Assembly (NCBI GenBank): GCA_029962745.1
Contig: CM057160.1
Coordinates: 2,274,815 to 2,338,814 of the forward strand
Direction of reading: 5' to 3'
Origin: Echinometra lucunter
Lineage: Eukaryota > Echinodermata > Echinoidea > Camarodonta > Echinometridae
DNA: 64,000 bases
Shown here: one piece after another, positions 12,356 through 23,600 of the stretch
Position numbering within the stretch: the stretch's first letter is position 1
Layout of the letters: each line of letters begins with the position of its first letter
Position numbers and translations under genes: made by a program
The notes under the pieces: generated by a model
What the model was told of the DNA's origin: nothing
Seen by the model: the letters and a program-made list of their open reading frames with translations, nothing else
Databases searched by the model: none

Positions 12356-12715
12356 CTGGGTGGAGCTACATGTCGGGAGGCCGCCCCTACCCTATATGGT
12401 TTTTGAAGTGATCAAAATAAGAAGAAAAAGAAGAAGAAGGAGGAGGAGGAGGAGGAGGAGTTGGAGAGGAAGAAGAAGAAGAAGAAGAAGAAGAAGAAGA
12501 AGAAGAAGAAGAAGAAGAAGAAGAAGAAGAAGAAGAAGAAGAAGAAGAAGAAGAAGAAGAAGAAGAGGAAGAGGAAGAAGAAGAAGAAGAGTATGGTGAA
12601 GAGAAGGCATGATCATGCAATAATAATAGCCCTATTTTTGCTTCGCTCAAGCACGGCGTGCGACATAGCGTCATCTTGCCCCCCCCCCCCTCAAAATACC
12701 CTGGAGCCGCCCCTG
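12356..12715. mobile_element. hAT-like MITE with expanded (GAA)n core, copy 2
   Basis: It has the same order as copy 1: a decayed left end TGGGTGGAGCTAC, CCGCCCCTACCCTATATGG, then a GAA/GGA tract of about 170 bases (12420-12592), GAGTATGGTGAAGAGAAGG, and the right end CCTGGAGCCGCCCCTG. The left terminus and target duplication are eroded (TCGAA on both sides). Open frames of poly-Arg, poly-Lys and poly-Ser here come from the repeat. Confidence 0.65.
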
Positions 12716-12738
12716 TCGAATAGTGGGGGAAAAAAAAG

Positions 12739-12739
<1 letters not shown>

Positions 12740-12823
<84 letters not shown>

Positions 12824-12828
12824 TAGAG
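12740..12828. repeat. (GA)n microsatellite
   Basis: Nearly perfect GA dinucleotides for about 80 bases, just outside the right end of the MITE at 12356-12715. Confidence 0.9.
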
Positions 12829-13776
12829 ACGGCGTTAGGGTGGGAAAATGCATACCCTTTCTCACCCGGCCTTATTTTTATAAGAAAATAAAATACATAA
12901 ATCATACAAAATTAGAATAAGGTTTAAAACATATTACAAAACATAAGACAAACAAAGTAATGAAAGAGTTCTATACAATTAGGTGAAAAACTATTATGTA
13001 AAGGCAGTTTAAACAAAACATGAGAAGTAAACAATATTTCGTTCCTCATTAGTGAGACCGTTGCGCCTCTCCTTTGAAAGTCGAGATAATTACAATACTC
13101 GGAAATACAGTTTGTAAAATAATTTGAACTGCCTTTGAGTTATTTAAGTCAGAAAGTGAATAAAATAACAATAACAACAATCCCTGTTCTGTACATCCAG
13201 AGCATGATGGACGCAGCACAGCTTAAGAAAGGGTCATTTTGGTTCTTTCATAGATAGGGGGACTCTCTTACCCCATTTTGTCTTTTTTTTTCTTCTTTCT
13301 TTCTGTTCTGCATCTCGGCCTATTCGTCTAATGGTGTGCTGTGATTAGAGGGAAAACTAAACCTAAATTCTATGTGCCGTTTGACAATAACGGAAATTTT
13401 GTCAGTTTTCTTTTACTTCCAGAGTTTGGTGCATGCGATTGATGGGTCGAAATCGACCCGGCTATGCAGGGTGGGGGTGGAAGGGGGGAGGGGGGGCTTC
13501 CAGGATCGAGCTCTACAGTAACGGTCAGACCTATGGGTCGGGCAGACAACCATTTTGTATAGGTAAATGATGCACAGTAACTGAAATTCATATGGGGCGA
13601 CTCTTTCGAAGACAGTAGAGCCTCCTGGCCAATCAATACAAGCCTGTATCAAAACATTACACACAGAGCCTGTTGAACAGCGCCAGCTAGTGTTCCAAAT
13701 TTTGGCAGCAATTTCATTGTTGATTTCCAGACCATAGTAAAAATTTGGTTTAAGTAAAAGAAATATTAAGAAATAT

Positions 13777-13872
13777 TAAAAGAAGAAGAAGGAGAAGGAG
13801 AAGGAGAAGAAGGAGGAGGAGGAGGAGGAGGAGGAGGAGGAGGAGGAGGAGGAAGAGGAGAACAAGAAGAAT
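13777..13872. repeat. (GAA)n/(GGA)n microsatellite
   Basis: GAA and GGA triplets, with GAGGAG-rich sequence in the second half. It lacks the MITE termini seen around the other GAA tracts. Confidence 0.85.
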
Positions 13873-13894
13873 AAATGACTGGATACTTCACTTT

Positions 13895-14072
13895 TAGAAC
13901 AGTTATTTAAAAAAATTATCAGGTCGTTTTACATATGAACCAACTAACAGTTGTTTAAAAAGAAATTGTGTGTAAAACAAACGGGGATATTTTTTTTAAA
14001 CAACAGTTGGTAGGTTCATAATGTTAAAAAAAAACCCTAATGACTGTCAAACAACTGTTCTAACAGTGTTGG
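13895..14072. mobile_element. Decayed relative of the 4600-4762 MITE
   Basis: It shares TGTGTAAAACA, GGxGATATTTTTTTT and TAACAGTTG/CAACAGTTGGTAGG segments in the same order as the element at 4600-4762. Its ends, TTAGAACAGTT and AACTGTTCTAACAG, are inverted complements. Confidence 0.5.
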
Positions 14073-15631
14073 TTGCCTTTTGTGTTTTAAGTTAGACTTA
14101 TTTACGATTGCTGTTAGCTATTTTGTTCCGGGGTTGAAGTGCTAAAATGACTAATAAGGAGCATATAGTCGACAGGACAGTTTACATGGTTCAGTTGATT
14201 GTGTTCAAGTTGAAGATGTAATTACGGACTTTGAGGAAGATTATCTTACATGTTATCAGCAGTATTAAGTAAACACATGCTAGATAAAGATAAGATTTGG
14301 TCATACCGTTAGATTGTGAAAGAAAATGCCTCGAAGCTATTATAGGAAAGATCGATTATGCAGTACTCTCTTTGTCTTTTCCCTTTTGTGTTTATCATAT
14401 TTTTCTTCCTTTCTCCATTTTTTTGTTTTACTTTTCTCTCAAGATATCAAAAGCAAAAGGGAAGTGCGGGCTACTGTGTTCTTGTATGAAAAACAACTTC
14501 TATTAGCATTTTGTTGAAATTGTGAAACTGGATATGGTGATTTCGTGAAAAATTATGTCATTCTTTATGAAATTTGAATTTATGTTTGCAATTATGCTGT
14601 ATGAAAATTAACTTTAAATGATAAGTTGAACTCTTTATATGAAGAGTTAATTTAATTTTGTATGGAAGAATACATTTTATTACAGTTTTGTTATATGAAA
14701 ACTGGTATTTGTTTATGAGAGAAAAGAACAAAACTTGAATCAACAAAAATGAATAAATCCTAAGATTTGGTTATACGTTTTATGATACAAAATGACAGGA
14801 AACTGACTCGGTCTTGTCGAAAGTCATTAAGCACACACTGCACACAAAAAGGTATGCAAGGCATTAGGTAAACGAAATACGTGTGACACGATAGTTTGTT
14901 CCGACGTCATTTTATTTTTCAAATAATAATGAGGACACTAACATTTTCTTCTGCAATGACACAAAGAGAGTGAGAAAGTTCACAAAGTATGTCTGACCTT
15001 TACAGAATTCAAAAAAAATCTTTTCAGATGCGTTCAAAACGGTCATACTTGATAACCAGGGATTCTAATTCTATTCTATTTGAGATATTAGAGATCTTTG
15101 TATTTCAGGAAGGCACACGGGTAGTCCTTCAATTTTATTGATAAGACATGAGATCTTTACGATGTTATTTTGCAGATATTATGGAAGGGGGTTTCTCTTC
15201 AAAAAGTTTGTAGCTAAAACGATAACGAAAATGAAATACATACCCTCTGGCCTGTTTTATTTCAAAGTTTCATTCCATAAATAAAAATTATTTTAAGTAG
15301 TCTTTGAGAGGTCAACAGACTATTATTTTCTTATCTTATCAGTTTCGCTTTTCTTAAAAATATTCGTAAGCTATATAGGTCAGTTCGATGGATATTGACC
15401 ATCGCTCTGAACTAGACTTCACAAGTCTCAGTCTTCTTTTTAATTTATATTTTAACCTCACAACCGAGGATAAGATAGACAAATACATTAGCTTATTTAT
15501 AGCCCCCGTATCTTCAGGATCTGTACTAGAAATAGTCAGTTTTAGATATTCTCTATTTTTAGTCGGGCCGGTATCTTAAATCCTGAAAAACACCTTTAGA
15601 TGTTGTGAATTTCGCAAAATGTACCAAACCC
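14073..15631. other. Gene-free AT-rich stretch
   Basis: I see no exon with splice borders or protein likeness. The sequence around 14520-14760 is rich in short runs such as TATGAAAATTAACTT and its complements but has no clear repeat border. Confidence 0.55.
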
Positions 15632-15992
15632 TACACACTAAGAAATTGCACCCTTCAAATGCAACACTGGGAGCTCCTTTTTGAGTGCAACTTTGTACCC
15701 TAAGAAGCTTTTTGCACCTTTAAGGGTGCAGTTAGCTACATTTTGCACCCTGAAGGGTACAGAGTTGTACCATTTAGGGAAGGGTGCAAATTTGCACCTT
15801 TTTTAATGCAAATATTTCTGCACCCTAAAAAGGTGCAAAGTTGCACCTTTCAGGGTGCAAACGGGCATTTTCTGGGTGCAAGCAAGAACAAAAAGATTTA
15901 TTTTTGCACCTTTTTAATGTAAGGTGTTGTTGCAGGGTGTTGTTGTTGTTGCATTAAGGGTGCAAACTTGCACCCTTTTTTCTTAGTGTGTA
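15632..15992. mobile_element. Foldback element built from GGGTGCA/TGCACCC modules, copy 1
   Basis: The ends TACACACTAAGA and TCTTAGTGTGTA are perfect 12-base inverted complements that include a TA, which fits a TA target site. Inside, TGCACCCTT-like and GGGTGCAAA-like blocks alternate many times, so several nested hairpins are possible. No protein is encoded. A second copy lies at 32573-32965. Confidence 0.7.
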
Positions 15993-16773
15993 TGGTTGAC
16001 AAGAGCGGAAATTTCATATTATGAGGGATGGAGAGGGGGGGGGGGGGACAAAAAGCTAAGCTGCTAAGGGCGTAATGTTTGTAGATGCATTCTAGAAGAA
16101 CCCCTTCCTCAAGAAATGCATTTTGAAGTAATCAGGTAATTATAGAGAATACATATACGAGATCCATTTGTTTGAAATGTTTTTGTTACCCCTCTTGCAA
16201 AATGCATGGGCAGTAAGAGAGGGGGGGGGGGAGTCTACCACTAATCAATTAACTTTTTATGGCGATCTTTTACCAATCTTTTCGGGGATTTCATCATCAA
16301 AATGTGTGTGCCAAATAGAGTATTCCTTGAGAAAACTGAGCAAGACTATATATAGCATATACGTGCGTGCTCATATACATTACAGTTTTCTCCTTATTTG
16401 GACGGCGTTTTTTTTTTTTAAACCTATAATTGCATATTAGCAAAAATCTAAAATCATCCCTGATGAGTTTCATTTTTAAACAATATTCCATAGATTCTGT
16501 CAATTTCAACTCTTCAACAATTTCCCATCAAGATAGTTTGAGTGCGTAATCTTTCATAACACAGTCTTGCTAGAAATAATCTAGAAAATAATCAGATGAA
16601 TTGTTATCTGGAGTTTCCGAAATCTTAAGTAAAGAAATAATTAGTATCTATTTTTGGTGCTGCTTTAGTACAAATCCTTCAGAATTAGGTCCTAATCCAT
16701 TAAACAATGCCCATTACTATACTATTTCTGTCCTTAATTGCACTTGATATCAACCTTAATGTATGCTCATGCA

Positions 16774-16916
16774 GGGCCCCGTTTCATAAAGCTTGTTATC
16801 AGTAACAACTGCCACTCTTCTATGACAAATCTGCTCTAAATAAGCCAATCAGATGCAAGCTAATCAGTAGGTTATCACAGCTATTGCAACTTGTTATTGA
16901 GTTCAATGAAACGGGG
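16774..16916. mobile_element. Short MITE with CCCCGTTTCATaaa termini
   Basis: GGGCCCCGTTTCATAAAG at the left and CAATGAAACGGGG at the right are inverted complements across 143 bases. The interior contains TTGTTATCAGTAACAA and similar short palindromes. Confidence 0.6.
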
Positions 16917-17629
16917 TTTCTAATCTTGCCATCTTAAATCGACTCGAGAATAGTATTCGTCCAGTTCCGTTCACCGTTGCGTGGACGTCCGACTTCTTCG
17001 AGAAGTAGTTTGTGGATAATGTAAAGAAATTTGTGAACCTTGTTATTCAAACTTTACAAGTTTTCGTTGCAAATCAGTTATTATGTTGTATTTTACTTTG
17101 TATGGAGAAATCAAAATTCATGTGTACAATAAAGACACTGAAATGAACAAATATATTATTAGCTGAAGTCAAGTACATTTACACTGTATTCGTGTGTGAA
17201 AGCTTAAACAAAAGTATGACCCCGAAAATATCTGTGCCGTATACATGGTATAAGGTTTAACCTGTTAGTCGCTGTCAGTGATAGCGATGAGGGAGTAGGA
17301 TTGTGATTTGAACTTAACTACTGACCACTGGCATATACGTGAAGGAGGGGAGGCCAGGGGCAATTAGCCTTCCTGACAAATTTACGACACAAGGGGACAT
17401 TGCTCTTTTGTATACCGAAGGCTAGCAAGTTAGGCATATTTGTGGAGATGTCATTCTCAACCAAAGGGCTCAGGGTCAGAATCTCAGCCAGCACGAATGT
17501 TATTTGACAAGACATTAATCCACGTGTAAATGGGTAAATGGGGTTCCGATATGCTAGAGTTCCACATGCTTTTTAAAACTTTGTTTCGCAAAAAATGTCG
17601 CTCAGCATCATTTGGATTGTAATGAACAG

Positions 17630-17676
<47 letters not shown>

Positions 17677-17714
17677 AAAATAGAACTACCACCACCGAAC
17701 GACATGCTTTTGTT

Positions 17715-18510
17715 ATGTGCCATTTCGATTTTTGTAATAGTTTACTGTTTGGTCTGCGATCTGTCCCGATTCAAAGACCTCAGAATTCGGCAGCGCCACT
17801 TGTAACACGGACAAAGAAACATGAATCACTGTCCTCAGTCTCAAGAGATCTGCACTGGTTTCCCATCAAGTCTCGTATCCATTTCAAAGTGCTTCTATCG
17901 ATCTATCAATCACTATGAACATGGCGGACAAAGAAAGCGGACAAAATAAACAACCTCTCATTCTACCATTCACAATGGTTCTGGTAGTCAAAAGAACATC
18001 CCTTCACTGCTATTATGTTTAATCATGTAGTTCCAGGTGAATATGCATGTGACACCTGTTCCACATTTCAGACAATAGCAGTGAAGGGATGTTCTTTTGA
18101 CTACCAGAACCATTGTGAAGGGTAGAATGAGGGTATTTTGTCCGCTTTCTTTGTCCGTCATGTTCATAGTGAATGTTTACATCAGTTGGCTCCATCTTAA
18201 CTTGCATTCTAGTCTCTGCTTTGTGTTCCATTGTCCATGACAACATGGAAAAAGTAATTACAGAGAAAGGTCATTTTCGCGTTATGCAGCTAATATTTTG
18301 TGGAACAAGTTGCCAGAACATTTAAAAATTATTGTAACATATGACAGCTTCATATGACAGAATGTTTAAGTATTATCATTACTACTGGCTCCTATATAAG
18401 CTTTGACCATGTTGACCGGGGTAATAATGTTGAAGCGCCAAGAGCGTTACGACTCGACGGAACTGAGCGCTATGCTCTACAGCGTGTCCCAATAAAAATG
18501 TCCATCTGAT
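17715..18510 (+). pseudogene. CR1/L2-like non-LTR retroelement: reverse-transcriptase C-terminal remnant, interrupted
   Basis: The plus strand encodes DFCNSLLFGL, then NSAAPLVTRTKKHE and LHWFPIKSRIHFKVLL. After a 261-bp insertion (17911-18171) it continues as RSFSRYAANILWNKLPEHLK near 18263-18325, and ends with a TTGAAGCGCCAAGAGCG tail near 18430. These blocks match the end of CR1/L2-type reverse transcriptase ORFs (CNSLLYGLP, AARLVTRT, HWLPVKRRI, LWNSLP) in the family order. It is 5'-truncated and has indels and stop codons, so it is dead. Its orientation is the same as the P450 genes downstream. Confidence 0.75.
17911..18171. mobile_element. 261-bp palindromic element with 3-bp target duplication
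   Basis: The left arm, 17911-18014, and right arm, 18074-18171, are near-perfect inverted complements around a 59-base loop. AAT lies immediately on both sides (17908-17910, 18172-18174). Removing the element and one AAT restores the reading frame of the surrounding reverse transcriptase remnant, which fixes the borders. No protein is encoded. Confidence 0.8.
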
Positions 18511-18519
18511 AAACACCTA

Positions 18520-19773
18520 GATTAATTTCAAAATAAAGTATTATCATACTTTCAGTGTTCAGAGTTAGAAAGCCCTATTACTATTGTATCTTCTATGAAA
18601 TTTTCATGGGTTTCGCTTCAATTATCTATAATACACAATTTATTATGTAACAGCATTGCTTTTCATCTCATTCCAAGTTTGCAGTGTAAAAAAAAAATTC
18701 TGCACTGCCTTGAAAGTCTTACCGTAAATCAACTGTTACTGCTTTTGCATTTTCTTGTATTTTTAGTTTGGGGTAACAGAAATCAACAGTGGCCGGTTTG
18801 AGCTGCTTAGACTTTCATCATTAATGTCACGAAACAGAGAATTTGTCAAGGGAATCAGGCAGAAATCTGGACAGGTAGCCGTTGAGATGAGCAGGTTCAG
18901 AACCTCTGAAATCATTGGAAATTGAGAATGTTACCAGCTGGATTATGAAAGCCAAAACATGAATGGAACATGTCAAGCAGCCAGAAAGGCTAATTCTGTA
19001 AAGATGTATGATTTTTACGTACTAAATGCATGTATCCATATATTCTATGTGTGCAAAATCATTGTAAATATGTTATTTTGATATACTCTCATACTCCGAG
19101 AGGGGGTCGATAGAGTTAAAAAAATCTTATCTTATCTTCTAACATGCACTGTGAAAGTAAGCATGACCATGCAGTGGAACTGAACTTTGAAGAATTTTCA
19201 TTTAAAAAATGAAATGAACTTGACTTTAGTAATCAATAAGAAAAAAAAAACGACAACACAGAACTTACTGAAATGAAAGTGAAGCATCGAATAAGGTATG
19301 AATGTGTGTACTGTGCATCGCTTTAATCAAACTTGGAATGGGTCGAAAAGCACTTCTGTTACAGAAGAACCCGTGTGTTCTAAATCAGTGAAGGGAGACC
19401 TTTGAAATTTTCACAGCAACTACAAAATTACAGGGGCTATCCAAATATGTAAAATTAATTTAGTATAAATCTTGATTCTGTTAATTATTTTACTGTCTTT
19501 GAGAGAGACATTTTATTTGGGATACAAGAAACCACCATAATTGTTATATTATATTTCTGTGGTTGTAAGATCAGTTTTCAAAAAAAAAAAGCATCATTCT
19601 CTTTGAAAAATGCAACCCTCCACCCCTCCCCCTATTGCGAAACAAGGGCCCTAAATAAAAATATTTCCTGACTGAAAAATGTAAATCAAAGTCGACTAAC
19701 ATGTTTTGCCCCTCTCGAAAGCCGAATTCTTAATACTCCACTGCCACAGACATTCGTTTCCACAAGTGTCTTG
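18520..19773. other. Gene-free stretch with a second possible retroelement tail
   Basis: I see no exon. Near 19085-19140, ACTCCGAGAGGGGGTCGATAG is followed by ATCTT repeats, which looks like another non-LTR tail. The rest is unique AT-rich sequence. Confidence 0.45.
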
Positions 19774-20080
19774 GAGGAGTAGCGCTACAGGGGGTAGGGG
19801 GCAGCCGCTCCTATGATTTTTTCAATTGATCAAAGAAAAGAAGAAAAAGAAGAAACAAGAAAGAAGAAGAAGGAAAAAAAAAAGAAGAAGAAGAAGAAGA
19901 AGAAGAAAGAAAGAAAGAAAGAAAAAGAGAGAGAGAGAGAGAGAGAGAGAAAGAAGAGTATGGAAAAGAGAGGGCAGCTAGGGCTCTACATGTTCATTAA
20001 AGCCTAAATAGATTCACCTGTGGGTCATATTACCCCCCCCCCCCCCCCCCCATATTCAAAATACCTTGGCGCCGCCCCTG
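19774..20080. mobile_element. hAT-like MITE with (GAA)n and (GA)n core, copy 3
   Basis: The left end GAGGAGTAGCGCTACAG and right end CCTTGGCGCCGCCCCTG match copy 1. The flanks GTGTCTTG and GTGTCGAG agree at six of eight positions. The interior again has CTCCTATGATTTTTTC, a GAA/GAAA/GA tract and AGAGTATGGAAAAGAGAGG. It sits about 560 bases upstream of the first P450 gene. Confidence 0.7.
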
Positions 20081-20643
20081 GTGTCGAGATATTTATTCTC
20101 AAAGTCTTATCAGGAGAAAACTTCTTTTACAAAGATATGTGGGATTGCTGGGAATAATCAATTCATTATGCGTCCTTGCAAACGGTACATCTTCGGATAA
20201 TGTGTTGATTCAGTTACGTAATCCAAAACGAAAATCGGTTTGTTGCGTGTTTTCCCTCATTTACCTAACACTAGAAACTCCCTTATCATGCTCATGATGC
20301 TAGACATGCTTTACCTTGCGGTTAATATGTCTTCTTAAACCATTCGTGTTCATATCTAGGATTGGAAGCCTAGAAAAGGAATTACTTTCTAGAAATTTGG
20401 ACATTTTAACCGTGCTAATGTCAATGGACATGAAATCATTTCTGAACTTAGAAATTTCATTTCTAAATTAAGTCATTTGGTAGACTTCATCTGAGTGGTT
20501 TTTCCCAACTATTCGGAATTATTTCTTTTAGTATTTTTCTTCGGATTTAGCAGTGGAACGAATGAGACTATTCATTTTCTAAAGAATTGTTTAGCGAAAG
20601 AACTTTTTATTTCAAAAGAGAGTAGTAATATCCTGAATAAAGA

Positions 20644-23600
20644 ATGGTTTTGCTAACAGACTCTTACGGTGTGGCTTTAACAATCGTGAGTTTGTTACTG
20701 ACGTTGATATGGTACTTGCGGAGTTCAAGCCGCTGGCGATATCGCCTACCACCAGGACCTTTTGGACTACCCATTTTGGGTATCCTCCCGTATCTAGATC
20801 CGAAAAACCCTTCCATCGATGTTCTTCGAATGTCGAAGCGCTACGGTAAGGTGTTCGGGGGTTTCCTTGGAAGCTACCGTGCCGTATTCTTGAACGACTA
20901 CGACACGATCAAGGAGACGTTCTCGAGGACGGACGACGTCTTCAATGATAGACCAAGGATATCAGTATTTGAACTTTACAGCGACGGACAAGGTATGTTC
21001 TTCGACCATGTCGACACGTTCTCTGGCGACTCTTGATTAACAGTCAGCTAGTATCCCATATCAACCATACAACCCTGAGTTTATGAGACTTCGATAAAAT
21101 AATGCTGCCCTACTTTGGTAAAAGGAAGCAAGTGACAAAAGTGACATTTCCTGTTAAAGGAGAATGCAACGCAGACATCAGTGATGTGCTCTTAGTGAAT
21201 AAAGTGACCAAGAAGAGTCAACAGTGAAAATTTGAGCAAAATTGGGCAATCTGTTCCAGAGTTATGAATTTTGAAAGTTTCAGTAAATCCCTATTATGGG
21301 GATCCTTGAGTTGGCAACTTTGCCAGCATCTGTGATGTCATCATGGACAACTCTCAATTCATTTTGTACATAATTAAAAAAAAAAAAAAGATTTATATGT
21401 AATTTCAAGCCAGGAATCAACATAATTCTTCCCAAAATGCTTGCTTGCAGAAATAATATAGCCATGTCATACTCCAACAATAAATCAAAAGAAGTTTTAT
21501 TTTTCTTGAAAATAAAGAAAATGTTAAATTCTGTGTACGAAATGAATGGAGAGTTGTCCACGATGACATCACAGATTCTGGCAAAGTTGCCAATTCAAGG
21601 GCCCTCATAATAAGGATATACTTAAACTTTCAAAGTTCATAACTCTTGAACGGATTGTCCGATTTCCCTCAAACTTTCACTGTTTACTCTTCTTGTTCTT
21701 CTTCATTCACTGGTAGCACACTGATGTCTGGGTTGCATTCTCCTTTAAAGAGCAAAATGTATCTGTCATTTACACTGAGGTCAATGCAATACCATTATGT
21801 CTTGCCTGACACAGCAGGATGGATGTTCATGCATAAAATTTGGCTCGGAAGAAAAATATGTAACTTGCTTTCTTTCTGTCAAAGTAGGGCAGAATGCACT
21901 CACTGTGTTTTTATCAACCCTACGGTAGGAAGTGACGATTCATTCGCTGAGAATGCTGGTACTGAAAGTTATTGCCAACGAGTAAATTCATTACAGCATC
22001 GGGGTTGTATACTCGCAGTGGCAAAGGGCGAGGTTCCGTTTGTTGTGATTGTTCATTTATTTTTACATCAACACCAATTAATGTTACATTTTCAATTTGG
22101 AGATATGAATATGAATTGTCTATTTCGTTTCATCACTTTACATACAGGGGTTGCATGTTGTTACTTGGAAAACCACTGGAAAGAGCAGCGTCGCTTCACT
22201 CTACGAGCCCTGCGAAACTACGGTATGGGTCGTCTTCAGGGTTCGCTTCGTGATGCCATCGATACAGAGTCCTCCATACTGATGGATGAGATGTCGAAGA
22301 TCAGGAAACCTTTCAACCCAAGCCTTCATCTTACATCGTCTGTCTGTGACATCACATGTAAGATGGTGTTCGGGAGGCGCTACGATTACGCTGATACCCA
22401 ATACAAGGAGTTTATTCATATCTTGGAGAGGATCTTCGAACTGTCTGACGTAGCTGGTACGTAGGCCTATGTAGAAAGAATGACCAAAACATCATGATCA
22501 TTACGATGAAATGGAGATAATCAAGACTTGTGCTCATTCTTCCGAATTCTAATTTTCAGACTTGCCTCCCTGGCACATCTTGTTGTTTTGACAAAAGAAG
22601 CACTACCCCGACCCCAAGTGTCAAGGTAATGGCATTGGATTCATGAAAGTTAATATTCATTCGGTCTTAGTTCAACAGCGTCAAAATTATTAATAAAAAA
22701 ACGATTTTCAGTTTTTTTTTTTTTTAAGCTTGACATTGTAATGGCAGTATGTCTTCAGAACAAAATGAATTTTAAAAGGACCATTTGACAGGTAAATAAA
22801 AGCTATTTGGTTATTTTGTGCCACGTTATTGTTTATCGAGTACTGATGACCACAGATACTATCATCAAAACGGCTATCAATGGCCAGAAAGGTATTGAAT
22901 CGTATCGTTTTATAAAGTAATGTCCTTATTATCGCCCCAAGCAGAAGCAAGGATATCATCTTCATACGGTGTTCTAGGATACCAAAATATTTGATGCTCC
23001 TGAGGCAACAAGCCCTTGTACATACAGTACTTTTATCTTCGGACTGTCACCATTTCTTCCTCAGGAGTGGTAAATTACCTCAGCTGGATGAAATACGTCC
23101 CCTTCAGCGGCTACCACGCTCTCGGTGACTGCGTGCGTCATCTTGAGAATGGCCTCTTCACCAAGGAATGCCAAGATCACCAGCGGGTCTTCGATCCCAG
23201 CAGCAAACCGGGGGACCTCATCGACGCTTACCTCCTCGAGCTGCATAAGAAGGAACAGGAGAGGATGAGCAATAACGGGGAAGATATAGGACCAACTGGC
23301 TTCAACCGTCAGCAGATGCTGCATTTCATCGCGGATGTGTTTGCTGCGGGGACGGAAACAACGGGTGTGTTATAGTATTAGAGGTTATGGTCCCTATGTG
23401 GTGCGGCCACAGTTATTCCTCCAAATCACAAATAGCTCCGTTCACATAATTTTGGTGACGTTGGGACCGTGTCAATGATTGGTATGGTCTTTTGTTAGCT
23501 ATCAACAAGTGAACATTGCAAAGAATTACAGTCTCCACTGGCTCGAGTCATCACTCCTCTACGTTTCCACCCTAACCTTATATCTTTGACGACTTGGAAG

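Noticed and set aside
12270..12905. Long poly-Arg, poly-Lys, poly-Ser and poly-Leu open frames
   Set aside because: They are translations of the GAA and GA repeats in and beside the MITE at 12356-12715, open in several frames on both strands.
13370..13664. 80-88 codon frames on the minus strand
   Set aside because: There are two overlapping frames with no conserved motif, no splice sites in good context and a poly-Pro stretch caused by a C-rich run.
15632..15992. Possible CRISPR-like array of TGCACCC repeats
   Set aside because: Repeats alternate in orientation, have no constant length or spacers, and lie between transposon-type termini in an animal genome.
21646..22464. A 272-codon frame ending in P450 sequence
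   Set aside because: Only the part from 22148 is exon 2 of the P450 gene. The upstream part is the right arm of a foldback element and intron sequence that happens to be open.
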